This document shows, one piece after another, positions 36,926-46,410 of a DNA stretch of 60,997 bases. The translations under genes and the position numbers were made by a program. Each line of letters opens with the position of its first letter. The stretch's first letter is position 1. The DNA comes from Methyloglobulus morosus KoM1 (GTDB lineage Bacteria > Pseudomonadota > Gammaproteobacteria > Methylococcales > Methylomonadaceae), in assembly GCF_000496735.2 (NCBI RefSeq), contig NZ_AYLO01000009.1, forward strand, positions 2,531 through 63,527, read 5' to 3'. The notes beneath the pieces were generated by a model that saw only the letters and a list, made by a program, of their open reading frames with translations, made no database searches and was not told the DNA's origin.

Positions 36926-39900
36926 TTAGCGTAAATCCTTGGCCAATAAACCCGCATTCCCGCCAATAGCGGCGGTATTGGTGGTGACAGTTTGCTCAAC
37001 GGTAAAACGGCGTAAATAATCCGGGCCACCCGCTTTAGGGCCGGTACCGGACAGTCCCATGCCGCCGAAAGGCTGCACACCAACCACAGCGCCGATCATG
37101 TTACGGTTGACATAAATATTGCCGACTTTGACACCCTGCTGGATAGCCTTGATGTTGGCATCAATGCGGCTGTGGATGCCCAAAGTTAAGCCATAGCCTG
37201 TTGCATTGACGGCATGGATAACCTGGTCCAACTCCGATACGCTGTAACGGATAAGGTGCAATACCGGCCCAAAGACTTCCTGAGTCAGTTGTGATAAGGA
37301 GCGAATCTCAATCAGGCTAGGTGGAAAAAAACTCCCATGCCGCAAGCTTTCATCCAATGGGTTTTGATAGACCAGTTTCGTATCTAGCCGCATTGTTTCC
37401 AGATGGGCCTTCAATGGAATCAGTTCGGCTTGGCCGATGACAGGGCCAATGTCGGTTTGATAAAGGCCGGGATTGCCTAGTGACAACTCCTGCATACTGC
37501 CAATCAATAGGGCGATGGTTTTATCGGCAATTTCCCTTTGCACAAACAGGACACGCAAGGCTGAGCAGCGCTGGCCTGCACTGTTGAATGCCGAAGTCAT
37601 GGCATCCTGGACCAGTTGTTCTAGAAATGCCGAACTGTCGGCAATCATGACGTTTTGGCCGCCCGTTTCGGCGATCAACGGAACGATAGCCTGGTGATGT
37701 TGCGCTAACTTCTGGTTGATAAACTGGGCGGTTTCCGTAGAACCCGTAAAAACGACCCCCGCCACTCGAGGATCAGGCAATAAATACTGTCCGGTCAAGC
37801 TGCCGCTAGCCGGCAAAAATTGTAAGACGGCTTCAGGAATACCAGCCTGATGCAATAGCTCTACACAACGCATTGCCGTTAAAGCCGTTTGGCTGGCGGG
37901 TTTTGCGATAACGGTATTGCCTGCGGCAAGGGCTGCGGTTACCTGACCGATAAAGATAGCAATCGGAAAATTCCACGGGCTGATGCATACAAACACACCC
38001 CGTCCGTAATGATAAAGCAGGTTTTCCTCGCCAGTCGGCCCCGGTAGTTTTGTTGGCGCACTGAACAGTTCAACTGCAGATTGCGCGTAGTAACGGCAAT
38101 AATCCACGGCTTCCCTGACTTCTGCCAAGGCATCTCTAATCGTGCGCCCGCCTTCGCGGACACACAAAGACACCAATTCCAAACGATGTTGCTCAAGAAG
38201 ATCGGCGGCTTGCCTTAATTTACCCGCACGAGTATTTCCAGGACTAAGCCGCCAATCAGTAAAAGCCTGTGCAGCACAGTTTAAAGCGAGTTCGACAGCC
38301 TCTTGGTCGGCATAAACGACTGTACCGACGGTCAATCGGTTATCAGCCGGGTTCATAACCGTTTGCCGCTCACCTGAATAATGACGGCCATTGATGACGG
38401 GCGAGGCGTGCCACTGTCGGTCGGCCAAGGTGCCCAGATCGTGTTGAAGCTGTTGTAAAAGCGTTAGGTCGGCCAGGTTTAAACCTTGGGAATTAAGTCG
38501 ATGCTCGCCGTATAGTCCGACAGGCAAAACTATCTGCACTTTTTTCGTCGAATTTTTTACCATCGACACTGGATCGCCAACCAATTCTTCTACGCTAATG
38601 TCGCCATTGTCTATCTGATTGATAAAAGAAGTATTGGCACCGTTTTCTAGCAAACGCCTCACCAGATATGGCAGCAATTCGTGATAATGCCCAATCGGCG
38701 CATAGATCCGGCAAGGGACTTGCCAGTGTTGGCTTTCGATGATCTCATGATAAAGCGATTCCCCCATCCCATGCAGCCGCTGGAATTCGTAACCGGGATG
38801 CTGGTTGCCACTGCGGTAAATCGCAGCTAGGGTGTGGGCGTTATGACTGGCGAATTGCGGATAAAATACATCAGGCCGGGACAGAATGGATTGCGCACAA
38901 GCCAAGTATGAGACATCAGTCGCCGATTTATGGGTAAACACGGGATAATTGTCCAGGCCATTTACCTGGGCGCGTTTGATTTCACTGTCCCAATAAGCCC
39001 CTTTCACAAGACGTAGTGGAATCCTTTTGTGCTGGTTTTCCGCCAGAATGGCAAGCCAGCGTATAAGCGGCAAGGCCCGTTTTTGGTAAGCCTGCACCGC
39101 CAAACCCAATCCATGCCAACCCGCTAAATCAAGGTGCGTAAAAACGGCGGCAAAAATGTCCAGGGACATGTCCAGGCGTTCCGTTTCTTCCGCATCGACG
39201 GTGAGGGAAATATTGGCTGCACGGGCTTTCCTGGCTAAAGTCAGCAGTTTATCGCTTAACCCCTTAACTGCACGGATATGCTGGAAAGCCTCATAGCGCG
39301 GATACAATGCTGATAATTTTACCGAAATGCCGGGATTGGTATAAATATCGCTAGAAGAGGCGTGTCCAGCCAATACCTCAATTGCCGAAATATAAGATTG
39401 GTAATACTGTTCTGCATCGGCTGCAGTTAACGCCGCTTCGCCCAGCATATCGAAAGAATAACGGTAGGCCGACTCATGCTTGCTGCGTTCAACCGCTGCT
39501 TGTATCGACTCCGCGAATACAAATTGCTCGGATAAATAATGCATGCCCTGCTTTAATGCAGACCGTATGATCGGCGCACCTAAGCGTGACAACACTTGAT
39601 CGAAAACCGAATACCCCTGTTGTTTGGATGGCAACACATGCTCTTCAAATTGACGGGTAAATGACAGGGCGTGACTGGACAGGTTGACCAGCAAAGACTC
39701 GCTGTGCTGTTTGTGCTTTTCCCAGTCGGCATGGGTCAGCTTTTCTTGTAAAAACCTATCTTGAGTGGTGCTGTCAGGAATCCGCAGCAAGGCTTCGGCA
39801 ATCCCCATCAACACAATGCCTTCTTGGGAGTTGAGCTGATATTCGCGCAGGAAAGCCTCGATGGGGGATTGCCGGCCTCTCTTTGCCCTGACCGCATTAA

Positions 39901-40042
39901 CCAGCGTTTGGGCGTAATCGCCAACTCTCACCGGATCATACGCGCCCAGTTGGCCTAATAGCCCAGCAATAATTTCATCCTCATCCGCCAAATAAGCTTG
40001 GTTGATAGCGGCTCGCAATGCGGTTTGTGTTTCATTTGTCAT
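36926..40042 (-). CDS. putA: Bifunctional proline dehydrogenase / P5C dehydrogenase (PutA)
   Basis: 1038 residues. Residues about 80-470 form the FAD proline dehydrogenase barrel (LRLVKGAYWDSEIKRAQ and YEFQRLHGMGESLY). Residues about 540-1010 form the P5C dehydrogenase, with FTGSTETAQ, the catalytic Cys in NSAGQRCSALR and the Glu in IAETGGQNVMI. It converts proline to glutamate in two steps with channelling. At this length it is the short type: it lacks the N-terminal ribbon-helix-helix repressor domain of E. coli PutA and its C-terminal extension, so transcription must be controlled by another protein. It links ornithine cyclodeaminase to glutamate dehydrogenase in the pathway. Confidence 0.96.
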   Translation of the reverse strand: MTNETQTALRAAINQAYLADEDEIIAGLLGQLGAYDPVRVGDYAQTLVNAVRAKRGRQSPIEAFLREYQLNSQEGIVLMGIAEALLRIPDSTTQDRFLQEKLTHADWEKHKQHSESLLVNLSSHALSFTRQFEEHVLPSKQQGYSVFDQVLSRLGAPIIRSALKQGMHYLSEQFVFAESIQAAVERSKHESAYRYSFDMLGEAALTAADAEQYYQSYISAIEVLAGHASSSDIYTNPGISVKLSALYPRYEAFQHIRAVKGLSDKLLTLARKARAANISLTVDAEETERLDMSLDIFAAVFTHLDLAGWHGLGLAVQAYQKRALPLIRWLAILAENQHKRIPLRLVKGAYWDSEIKRAQVNGLDNYPVFTHKSATDVSYLACAQSILSRPDVFYPQFASHNAHTLAAIYRSGNQHPGYEFQRLHGMGESLYHEIIESQHWQVPCRIYAPIGHYHELLPYLVRRLLENGANTSFINQIDNGDISVEELVGDPVSMVKNSTKKVQIVLPVGLYGEHRLNSQGLNLADLTLLQQLQHDLGTLADRQWHASPVINGRHYSGERQTVMNPADNRLTVGTVVYADQEAVELALNCAAQAFTDWRLSPGNTRAGKLRQAADLLEQHRLELVSLCVREGGRTIRDALAEVREAVDYCRYYAQSAVELFSAPTKLPGPTGEENLLYHYGRGVFVCISPWNFPIAIFIGQVTAALAAGNTVIAKPASQTALTAMRCVELLHQAGIPEAVLQFLPASGSLTGQYLLPDPRVAGVVFTGSTETAQFINQKLAQHHQAIVPLIAETGGQNVMIADSSAFLEQLVQDAMTSAFNSAGQRCSALRVLFVQREIADKTIALLIGSMQELSLGNPGLYQTDIGPVIGQAELIPLKAHLETMRLDTKLVYQNPLDESLRHGSFFPPSLIEIRSLSQLTQEVFGPVLHLIRYSVSELDQVIHAVNATGYGLTLGIHSRIDANIKAIQQGVKVGNIYVNRNMIGAVVGVQPFGGMGLSGTGPKAGGPDYLRRFTVEQTVTTNTAAIGGNAGLLAKDLR

Positions 40043-40182
40043 GTTCTTCGTAGCCAGTCTATATTGGATATTTCCTATTCCTCATGGGCATAGGATTAAT
40101 TAATGGCTTTAGCGGACAAAACTTAGACAGTAGAATCGACCCTCATTTAAACTGACCCTAAATTTCAACAGACTTCGCTGTT

Positions 40183-40211
40183 TTGACAAATTGCTGTTAA
40201 AAAAGTGTATT
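40183..40211 (+). promoter_or_regulatory. Sigma-70-like promoter for a small plus-strand unit
   Basis: A consensus -35, TTGACA (40183-40188), is followed after exactly 17 bases by TGTATT (40206-40211), which matches four of six -10 positions. It is directed away from putA. The only frame downstream is the 17-codon one at 40281. Confidence 0.45.
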
Positions 40212-40280
40212 TTTATTTTTCAATCCTATAACGAATAATTTCAATGACAAAAAATAAGTAGCCAATAGCGGAGATATGCG

Positions 40281-40334
40281 ATGAGTTCCTTAACAATTAC
40301 AGACAGTCGCGGCTTGTATTTCAATCCTTCATAA
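40281..40334 (+). CDS. Possible 17-residue small protein MSSLTITDSRGLYFNPS
   Basis: ATG 40281 follows a GCGGAG site by eight bases and ends in TAA at 40334. A good promoter is placed about 60 bases upstream. No relative is recognised. It could be a micro-protein, a small RNA with chance coding, or the remnant of a lost gene. Confidence 0.35.
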   Translation: MSSLTITDSRGLYFNPS

Positions 40335-40375
40335 TGCAGAAAACCTGCCGATAAGGGGTCAAGCTTCAAAGATAT

Positions 40376-41104
40376 CTATACATAAAGCGGAACCATCTGC
40401 CGCCAAGCACTGGCGCGGTGAGCTCGCCCGCTCCATTCATGCATGGCGTGCCAGATACCCTTCGACCACAATAAATGGCTCAGATAGCGATTATTTTCTA
40501 GGAATGGATCCTCTCTTCCGATGGCAAACACGATGTCCATTTTACGTAAATGCTGCAACCGCCAATGGCAGTCGAGCTGAGGAAGGAAATGGGTTGGGGT
40601 GTTGTGGTAGATGTTTTCGTCGTAGTAATTGTCAAACAAGTTCTGGAAATGATCGACACCCATTGTCAAATCATAGCGGCCTGAAAAAGCACAGAGCTTT
40701 TGAAAAAGGTGTGGATGCCGAAAGGCGATATTGGTGGCATGGTATGCCCCTAAGCTACAACCCAGGACGATAGTGCAAGGATGTGGATTCTTGTTTGCCA
40801 TAAGGGGCATAACTTCGTTGAGGACATATTCCTCGTATTGGATATGACGTTGGATTCGGTCGGCAGGATGGCGCCAGGGGCAATAAACAGTGTCACTGAC
40901 AATGCTGTCTACACAATATAATTGAATGTGCCCACTATCGATTTTGTCAGATAAGGCGTGGACGATACCGAGATTTTCATACTCGTAAAAGCGTCCGTCA
41001 CGGGTAGGGAATGCCAGTACTTTAGCCCCGGCGTGACCAAACACCAGCAGCTCCATATCCCGTCCTAAGCGAGGGCTGTACCAACAATGATGCTCGCGGT
41101 TCAT
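40376..41104 (-). CDS. Esterase-D-like alpha/beta hydrolase
   Basis: 242 residues. The nucleophile elbow is GCSLGAYHA (about 114-122). The first strand area, LVFGHAGAKVLAFPTRDGRF, and the end, RAHRASAWRQMVPL, fit the putative-esterase (esterase D/feruloyl esterase) fold. The catalytic Asp and His are likely in IGREDPFLENN and WSGRAHRAS. No signal peptide is visible, so it is cytoplasmic. Its start ATG 41104 overlaps the stop of the acetyl-esterase gene as ATGA, so the two are coupled. The substrate is unknown. Confidence 0.8.
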   Translation of the reverse strand: MNREHHCWYSPRLGRDMELLVFGHAGAKVLAFPTRDGRFYEYENLGIVHALSDKIDSGHIQLYCVDSIVSDTVYCPWRHPADRIQRHIQYEEYVLNEVMPLMANKNPHPCTIVLGCSLGAYHATNIAFRHPHLFQKLCAFSGRYDLTMGVDHFQNLFDNYYDENIYHNTPTHFLPQLDCHWRLQHLRKMDIVFAIGREDPFLENNRYLSHLLWSKGIWHAMHEWSGRAHRASAWRQMVPLYV

Positions 41105-42039
41105 AAATGGCTGAAAAATTCCTGCAATTCTGACAACAACGCTTTTTTTTGTGCAGCTTGCCTAGGATAATCCGAATGTCCTTTATCAAGAACAAACAGT
41201 TTCTTTTCCCGAGGCAGTGCGTTGAAAATACTAAACTGGCCTGGCGGGGTTACCATCGGATCTTCCAGTGCCGCTGCCACATGCACTGGAACTTGAATGT
41301 GCTGGGCGGCAACAGCGGCATCATAATATTGCAATGTTGCGAGAATATTACCATGCTCTCTCTGGTAATCCTGGACTGCCTTCGCGCTGCCCCAAGTTGG
41401 CAGTTGAAGGCGTAGCGGCTGATTGCCAAAACTGGGCACGTTAAAATGGGCACGCTGAATGCGTCGTTCCCAAGGCAACGCCAATGCGCCGATACCGCCG
41501 CCGAAGCTGATGCCAAGATAGCCCAGATGGCCTGCTGTTTCGGGGAACAACCGAAGCAGGGCGGATACCGCCAGCCACAAGTCTTCAACACATCCACCAA
41601 GGATATAATGGTCTCGCTTGTCGATATCGTGCAACACATGATAATTGGGATTATCTGAAATCGGCCAGCACTTACTTCTCGATAAGCCGCGAAAACAGGG
41701 GAATAAGAAAGCCGCACCGGGAATTGGAAGGTCGAAATCCGGGCCTTCCCGTCCGCCGTAACCATGCCCTACGATTACCCCTCGCCTCACTGTCGAATGT
41801 TTGGGAATCAAGACCCAACCGCCGATCTCGAAATCATCCGTGGAGCGGTAGCGCAAGTCGTAACAGTCGTAGTCAGGATGAAAGCTGCCGCATGGGTTAA
41901 GGCATTGACGTGGATCTAATTTCATTGCACTCAGATAGCGTGACTGCCAGAATGCCGTGAAACCCTCAGGCTGTGGTGGGGGGGCAATTTGCAGCAATTG
42001 CTCCAGGCCAAATCCGTAAGAGGGGTTAAAGTCGGGCAT
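41101..42039 (-). CDS. Acetyl-xylan-esterase-type hydrolase (AXE1/CE7-like)
   Basis: 312 residues. The CE7 features seen are YDLRYRSTDDFEIGGWVLIPK, GHGYGGREG, FPCFRGLSRS, and the nucleophile elbow LGISFGGGIGALAL (Ser near 198). The acid and base are likely in AALEDPMVTPP and LDKGHSDYPRQA. CE7 enzymes deacetylate sugars, oligosaccharides or cephalosporin C. No signal peptide is found, so the substrate is taken inside the cell. Paired with a second esterase gene downstream, it may form a two-step de-esterification. Start ATG 42039. Confidence 0.85.
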   Translation of the reverse strand: MPDFNPSYGFGLEQLLQIAPPPQPEGFTAFWQSRYLSAMKLDPRQCLNPCGSFHPDYDCYDLRYRSTDDFEIGGWVLIPKHSTVRRGVIVGHGYGGREGPDFDLPIPGAAFLFPCFRGLSRSKCWPISDNPNYHVLHDIDKRDHYILGGCVEDLWLAVSALLRLFPETAGHLGYLGISFGGGIGALALPWERRIQRAHFNVPSFGNQPLRLQLPTWGSAKAVQDYQREHGNILATLQYYDAAVAAQHIQVPVHVAAALEDPMVTPPGQFSIFNALPREKKLFVLDKGHSDYPRQAAQKKALLSELQEFFSHL

Positions 42040-42520
42040 AGGGAAAAGGATTACATGCGAGTTAATTGTTATTCTAGCTTGGTTTTTGTAAATCTATTGC
42101 GGATAAAATCCCTACCTAATTTATCGAGGGGATCACCAGCAATAAACCGGTGAATTACTATTAACTAAGACTATGCCGCAAATGTTGAATTCGGTTTTAA
42201 GCAAAACTCATAGGATCTATGACATTTTTTGACAGACACGGCAAACATTTTTTAAGGCAATGCCAGTCGTGTGGTAACGAACCTGCCTTACAGGTCAAAA
42301 TGGGCGGTAATTGCGGCCTAAAATTTATTTTTCTCAAGTGGCTGGTTTCAAGGAGCTGCCATTTTTTTAATTAAAACCCGTGCCAAACATTCTGTTTAGT
42401 AACTATTGCAAACTAGCGTTTATAAGAGTAAAAAGATTCTTAATTCAATAGAAAACCTAAGTGGATTAAGCCTATAAAAATCCGCGGTCAACCCAATTAC
42501 AATAATAGCCGAAGGAGTTG
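42040..42520. other. Intergenic region, no gene recognised
   Basis: The 481 bp separates the acetyl esterase (minus) from the CBS gene (plus). It is AT-rich near 42360-42460. The promoters for both genes must be here. No repeat or open frame of interest was seen. Its right end has the GAAGGAG site of the CBS gene. Confidence 0.45.
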
Positions 42521-42913
42521 ATGATGTTGTCGAAAATAACTGTTGCTGATTATATGACCAAACGGCTGGTTTCGCTCTCTAAGCAAACCAATGTGTTTGA
42601 TGCCATCAAAAAATTGCTGGAAAATAAAATAACCTGCGCCCCAGTCATTGATGAAGAAGGGAAATTGATTGGAATGTTTTCAGAAAAAGATGGCATGCGT
42701 GTCGTTTTGGCCAGCGTCTATGACCAGGGCATGTCTGGAAAAGTAGGGGATTTTATGTCAAAAGAGATTATCAGTGTCGATGCCAACTCCAGCATTGTCA
42801 ATTTAGCGGAAACCTTCCAGAACTCTGCAGTAAGAAGCTTTCCTGTTTTTGACCATGCCAAAATGGTTGGCATTATTAGCCGCACCGATGTCTTAAGGGC
42901 TTTGGTCTCATAA
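42521..42913 (+). CDS. CBS-domain pair protein
   Basis: 130 residues, two CBS motifs back to back (about 10-65 and 70-128). TNVFDAIKKLLENKITCAPV and SIVNLAETFQNSAVRSFPV are the characteristic helices, and each ends in a G-I/M-F-S/I-S-R pattern (MFSEKDGMR, IISRTDVLRAL). Stand-alone CBS pairs bind adenine nucleotides and often regulate a partner enzyme or transporter. The neighbouring genes give no clear partner. Start is ATG 42521 or 42524 after GAAGGAG. The gene precedes a c-di-GMP enzyme by about 370 bp. Confidence 0.9.
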   Translation: MMLSKITVADYMTKRLVSLSKQTNVFDAIKKLLENKITCAPVIDEEGKLIGMFSEKDGMRVVLASVYDQGMSGKVGDFMSKEIISVDANSSIVNLAETFQNSAVRSFPVFDHAKMVGIISRTDVLRALVS

Positions 42914-43286
42914 ACTAGAATTATAAATCTCGTTAGGCCCTTCTAGAGCATTGAAGATCCCAGATCGGTTTCGTTGAAACAAGCCTCCGTTAAGTCTTGT
43001 CCGCTGAAATTATGGACTGACGTGGGGCATGCTGTCATTCCATCCTTGGCGGCTTTTACCTGCCCCATTGAAAAGCCGCAACTCCCTTCATTACTGTGCC
43101 TTACCCAAGATAAAACTAAAGTCAGCAGGCTGCTTGTTGGTTTGCGTTTAAAAATAACTATTGCTTACTTCATGCTTAAAATAACGAAGGCTAATGATCA
43201 TAGAAAAATGTACTAAAGTATTTATATTTTAGGATTAATAAAACGACTTTTTGATGCCCTCACTACAATCCTGTATATTTTAAGCT
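42914..43286. other. Intergenic region, no convincing gene
   Basis: The 373-bp gap contains an 80-codon frame (42974-43216) with no recognisable domain or ribosome site, which is not called. A CTAGAA/TTCTAG pair follows the CBS gene. It should contain the promoter of the following gene, possibly in the AT-rich 43190-43280 part. Confidence 0.4.
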
Positions 43287-46200
43287 ATGGCTAATCTAAT
43301 AAAACCCGCTGGAATTCTATTGCCTGCAATACGTATCAGCTTTGCCTTAGTTTTGCTGACTGCCTGTTTGTTTTTGATAGCCGAGTTATTGGGGTTTACC
43401 CCGGACGAATCTAAATTCCTTTTAAACTCGCGCAAACAATTGAGTGAGGCGCTAGCTATCCAGTTTTCAATATTCGCGCCCAATCAAGATACCAAGAGTA
43501 TTCAAAAAATGCTTGGTTACGTGGTTAAACGAACGCCTGAAATTGAATCTGCAGGCATACGCCTAAAAAACGGTCAGCTCATATTCCAAATAGGAGATCA
43601 TTCAAATGGATGGGGCAATTATGATAGAGGCAAATCTTCATCGACACACCTAATAGTTCCCATACTTCAAAACGGTGAACCTTGGGGGGACATTGAGTTA
43701 AAGTTCTTACCGCTGCAAGGTGAGTCAGTTTCTGACTTCTATCAAAGTTCGACCTTCAAAATGAGCGGTTTTATTTTGCTCATCGGATTCTTTGTGTATC
43801 TGGTTTTTATGCTTAGGACGCTAAAATTATTGGATCCTTCCGCCGTAATTCCAGAACGGGTCAATACCGCGTTCGATACCTTAACCGAAGGGATTATTGT
43901 CCTCGACGACCATGAACAAATAGTGCTGGCAAACAAATCGGTTACCGAAAAATTATCGCTGCCATTGACGTCATTAATGGGTGTCAAACTGTCAACCTTA
44001 CAGTGGAAAACGACTAATGCGGACTTTTCTGGGCATCCGTTCCCTTGGCAAAAAGTGCTAGCGTCTGGTAAGAGTTATATCGGTACGCAACTAAAATTAA
44101 CGTCTTCTGACAATAAGGTTTTTAAATTCGTCATCAACGCATCCCCGATTCAAGGCGCAAACGCCGAGACCCACGGTGTCTTGATTACTTTGGATGATAT
44201 CACCGAGTTGGAAGAACGAAATACGGCTCTCCAAACAATGGTACTTCGCCTAGAAGAATCGCAAGCGCAAGTTCAACAACAAAATAAAGAATTAAATTAT
44301 TTAGCGACTAGAGATTCATTAACCGGTTGTTTAAATAGGCGCGCCTTTAACGAACAATTTGATAAAGCTTTCAAGGATGCTCAGCAAAACAGGACAGAAC
44401 TATCTTGCTTTATGGCGGACATTGACCATTTTAAAGCAGTTAATGACAATTACGGCCATGCGAAGGGGGATGAAGTCATTAAATTGCTTGCAGAGCTCCT
44501 GCATTCTAATACCCGAAAAGTAGATTTGGTTGCCCGCTACGGTGGGGAGGAGTTTTGTGTAGTACTTCCGGGCATTACGGTTGATGAAGCGGCAACCGTG
44601 GCAGAACGGATCCGTTTGCGCCTTAAGGATGAATCAACTAATCGATTCGAATCAGGGCCAAGGGTTACTGCGAGTTTTGGTGTTGCAAGCTTGAAAGATA
44701 ATCCAGCAGGTCCAAGCGAATTGAATAACTTTGCCGATGAAGCGCTTTATACCGCCAAGGAATCGGGTAGAAATCGAGTTATTTGCTGGCAACCCAAAAA
44801 CGAAACCGTAAACGAAGTCGTTGGTCAAGATAATGTTGTTGAAGAAAACAAACAAGATAGCGCCACAACCGTCGACGATCAAATAGAAACTGACAGTATG
44901 TCGAACTTGAAGCTACGGGTTTTACAGCTCGAGAGTATTGCCTCTAAATTTTCTGCTGAACTTGAGTACACGCGACACTATGATGCGGTTACCGGATTAC
45001 CCAACCAAGTATTGTTTTATGACCGAATCAATCAGGTGATTGAACGCGGAAATCGATATGACCAATTAGCCGCCGTACTGGTTATCGATATTGGCATGCT
45101 AAGCCAAACCAATACGACTTTGGGGCGTAGCGCAGGCGATAAATTACTCGTGGAAATGGCTGAGCGATTAAAAGCGACTTTTAGAAAATACGACGGTATT
45201 TCGCGCTTAACAGTCTCCCGCTTCGGGGGCGATGAATTTGCGGTGTTGCTGACTGAGTTAGGCACAAAAGAGGCAGTCACCTGGATAGTTAATCGTTTGT
45301 TGGAGTCATTGTCCGAACCTATCGATATCGATGGCAACAGTGTCTACGCAATGAGCCATGTTGGTGTCAGTTTATACCCTTCGGATGCAAATACGGTTGA
45401 TAACTTAATCAACAATGCCATGATTGCAAAGAAATACAGTAAACAAATGCATTCGGAAACGAATTATCAATTTTTTGATGAACACATGCAACAACTGTCG
45501 ATTAAGCATGTGAATTTGGATAAGGAATTACGGCGCGCCATTCAAAACGAGGAATGGGTATTACTCTACCAACCTAAAATGGATATTAAGAAAAGGTCCA
45601 TTATTGGCGTTGAAGCCCTCATCCGCTGGCAACACCCAACGAGAGGTTTATTGTCGCCTTTTGAATTTATAGATTTTGCCGAACAACGTGGGATGATAGT
45701 GGCAATAGGCGATTGGGTCATTAAAAAAGCCTGCCTACAGATCAAAGAATGGGAAAAATCAATGCTATCCGATTGCAGGGTTGCGGTGAATTTATCGGCG
45801 GTACAGCTAAGGCAAGATGATTTTGTAACCAAAATTTTTCAAACGTTGGCCGATACAGGCATTCCGCCACGCCTACTTGAATTAGAAGTTACCGAATCGA
45901 CATTGATGAATAATTTTGATGTTGCACTGGCTTCATTGAAACGATTGAACAGCAGGGGGATTGCCATCACGATTGATGACTTTGGTACGGGTTATTCATC
46001 GTTGGGCTATTTGAAAAATCTCCCTATCAATACCTTGAAGATCGATCGGATATTTATTAAGGATATTTGTAATGACAATAATGACAAACAGATTGTCAAG
46101 GCATTGATCAGTATGGCCCATTCAATGGGCATGATCGTCGTGGCGGAAGGCGTTGAGGAACAAAATCAGTACGATTTACTGGCTCAATATGCCTGTGACG

Positions 46201-46301
46201 AAATTCAGGGCTACCTGTTAAGCAAACCTATCCCTGCCATTGAATTGATCGATATGCTAAGGAAGGCCGATCATCTGATGCCAAGTGAGAACGCCAACTA
46301 A
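43287..46301 (+). CDS. Membrane GGDEF-GGDEF-EAL c-di-GMP enzyme
   Basis: 1004 residues. Membrane helices at about 12-35 and 156-178 frame a periplasmic loop, which has no named sensor domain that I recognise. A PAS domain (about 195-310) and a coiled coil follow. The first cyclase domain has GGEEF at 419-423 and the RKVD inhibitory site, so it looks active. After a linker, a second domain has GGDEF at 647-651, but its substrate loop (IDIGMLSQTNTTLGRSAGD) lost the D-x-F-K and N-D of active cyclases. A complete EAL domain (EAL at 776-778, DDFGTGYSS) ends the protein. Two cyclase domains in one chain is unusual; the second may bind GTP to control the EAL. It seems a single-gene unit. Confidence 0.93.
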   Translation: MANLIKPAGILLPAIRISFALVLLTACLFLIAELLGFTPDESKFLLNSRKQLSEALAIQFSIFAPNQDTKSIQKMLGYVVKRTPEIESAGIRLKNGQLIFQIGDHSNGWGNYDRGKSSSTHLIVPILQNGEPWGDIELKFLPLQGESVSDFYQSSTFKMSGFILLIGFFVYLVFMLRTLKLLDPSAVIPERVNTAFDTLTEGIIVLDDHEQIVLANKSVTEKLSLPLTSLMGVKLSTLQWKTTNADFSGHPFPWQKVLASGKSYIGTQLKLTSSDNKVFKFVINASPIQGANAETHGVLITLDDITELEERNTALQTMVLRLEESQAQVQQQNKELNYLATRDSLTGCLNRRAFNEQFDKAFKDAQQNRTELSCFMADIDHFKAVNDNYGHAKGDEVIKLLAELLHSNTRKVDLVARYGGEEFCVVLPGITVDEAATVAERIRLRLKDESTNRFESGPRVTASFGVASLKDNPAGPSELNNFADEALYTAKESGRNRVICWQPKNETVNEVVGQDNVVEENKQDSATTVDDQIETDSMSNLKLRVLQLESIASKFSAELEYTRHYDAVTGLPNQVLFYDRINQVIERGNRYDQLAAVLVIDIGMLSQTNTTLGRSAGDKLLVEMAERLKATFRKYDGISRLTVSRFGGDEFAVLLTELGTKEAVTWIVNRLLESLSEPIDIDGNSVYAMSHVGVSLYPSDANTVDNLINNAMIAKKYSKQMHSETNYQFFDEHMQQLSIKHVNLDKELRRAIQNEEWVLLYQPKMDIKKRSIIGVEALIRWQHPTRGLLSPFEFIDFAEQRGMIVAIGDWVIKKACLQIKEWEKSMLSDCRVAVNLSAVQLRQDDFVTKIFQTLADTGIPPRLLELEVTESTLMNNFDVALASLKRLNSRGIAITIDDFGTGYSSLGYLKNLPINTLKIDRIFIKDICNDNNDKQIVKALISMAHSMGMIVVAEGVEEQNQYDLLAQYACDEIQGYLLSKPIPAIELIDMLRKADHLMPSENAN

Positions 46302-46410
46302 TCCGCATTTTAAAATCCTAACCCAAACTATCCAGTTGCACAGATCAGTCGGGGCTGTGTGGTCCAAACCTAATCGGGCAGTGACTGGTTTTTAGCGGTG
46401 CCAACTTTCA

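Larger units (their letters stand above)
40043..40375. other. Intergenic region with a predicted plus-strand small transcript
   Basis: The 333 bp lies between putA (start 40042, minus) and the esterase gene (end 40376, minus). Its left part must hold the putA promoter. A plus-strand promoter and a 17-codon frame lie at 40183-40334. Confidence 0.45.

Noticed and set aside
42974-43216. 80-codon plus-strand frame between the CBS and GGDEF genes
   Set aside because: It has no ribosome site or recognisable domain, and its composition looks like non-coding sequence.
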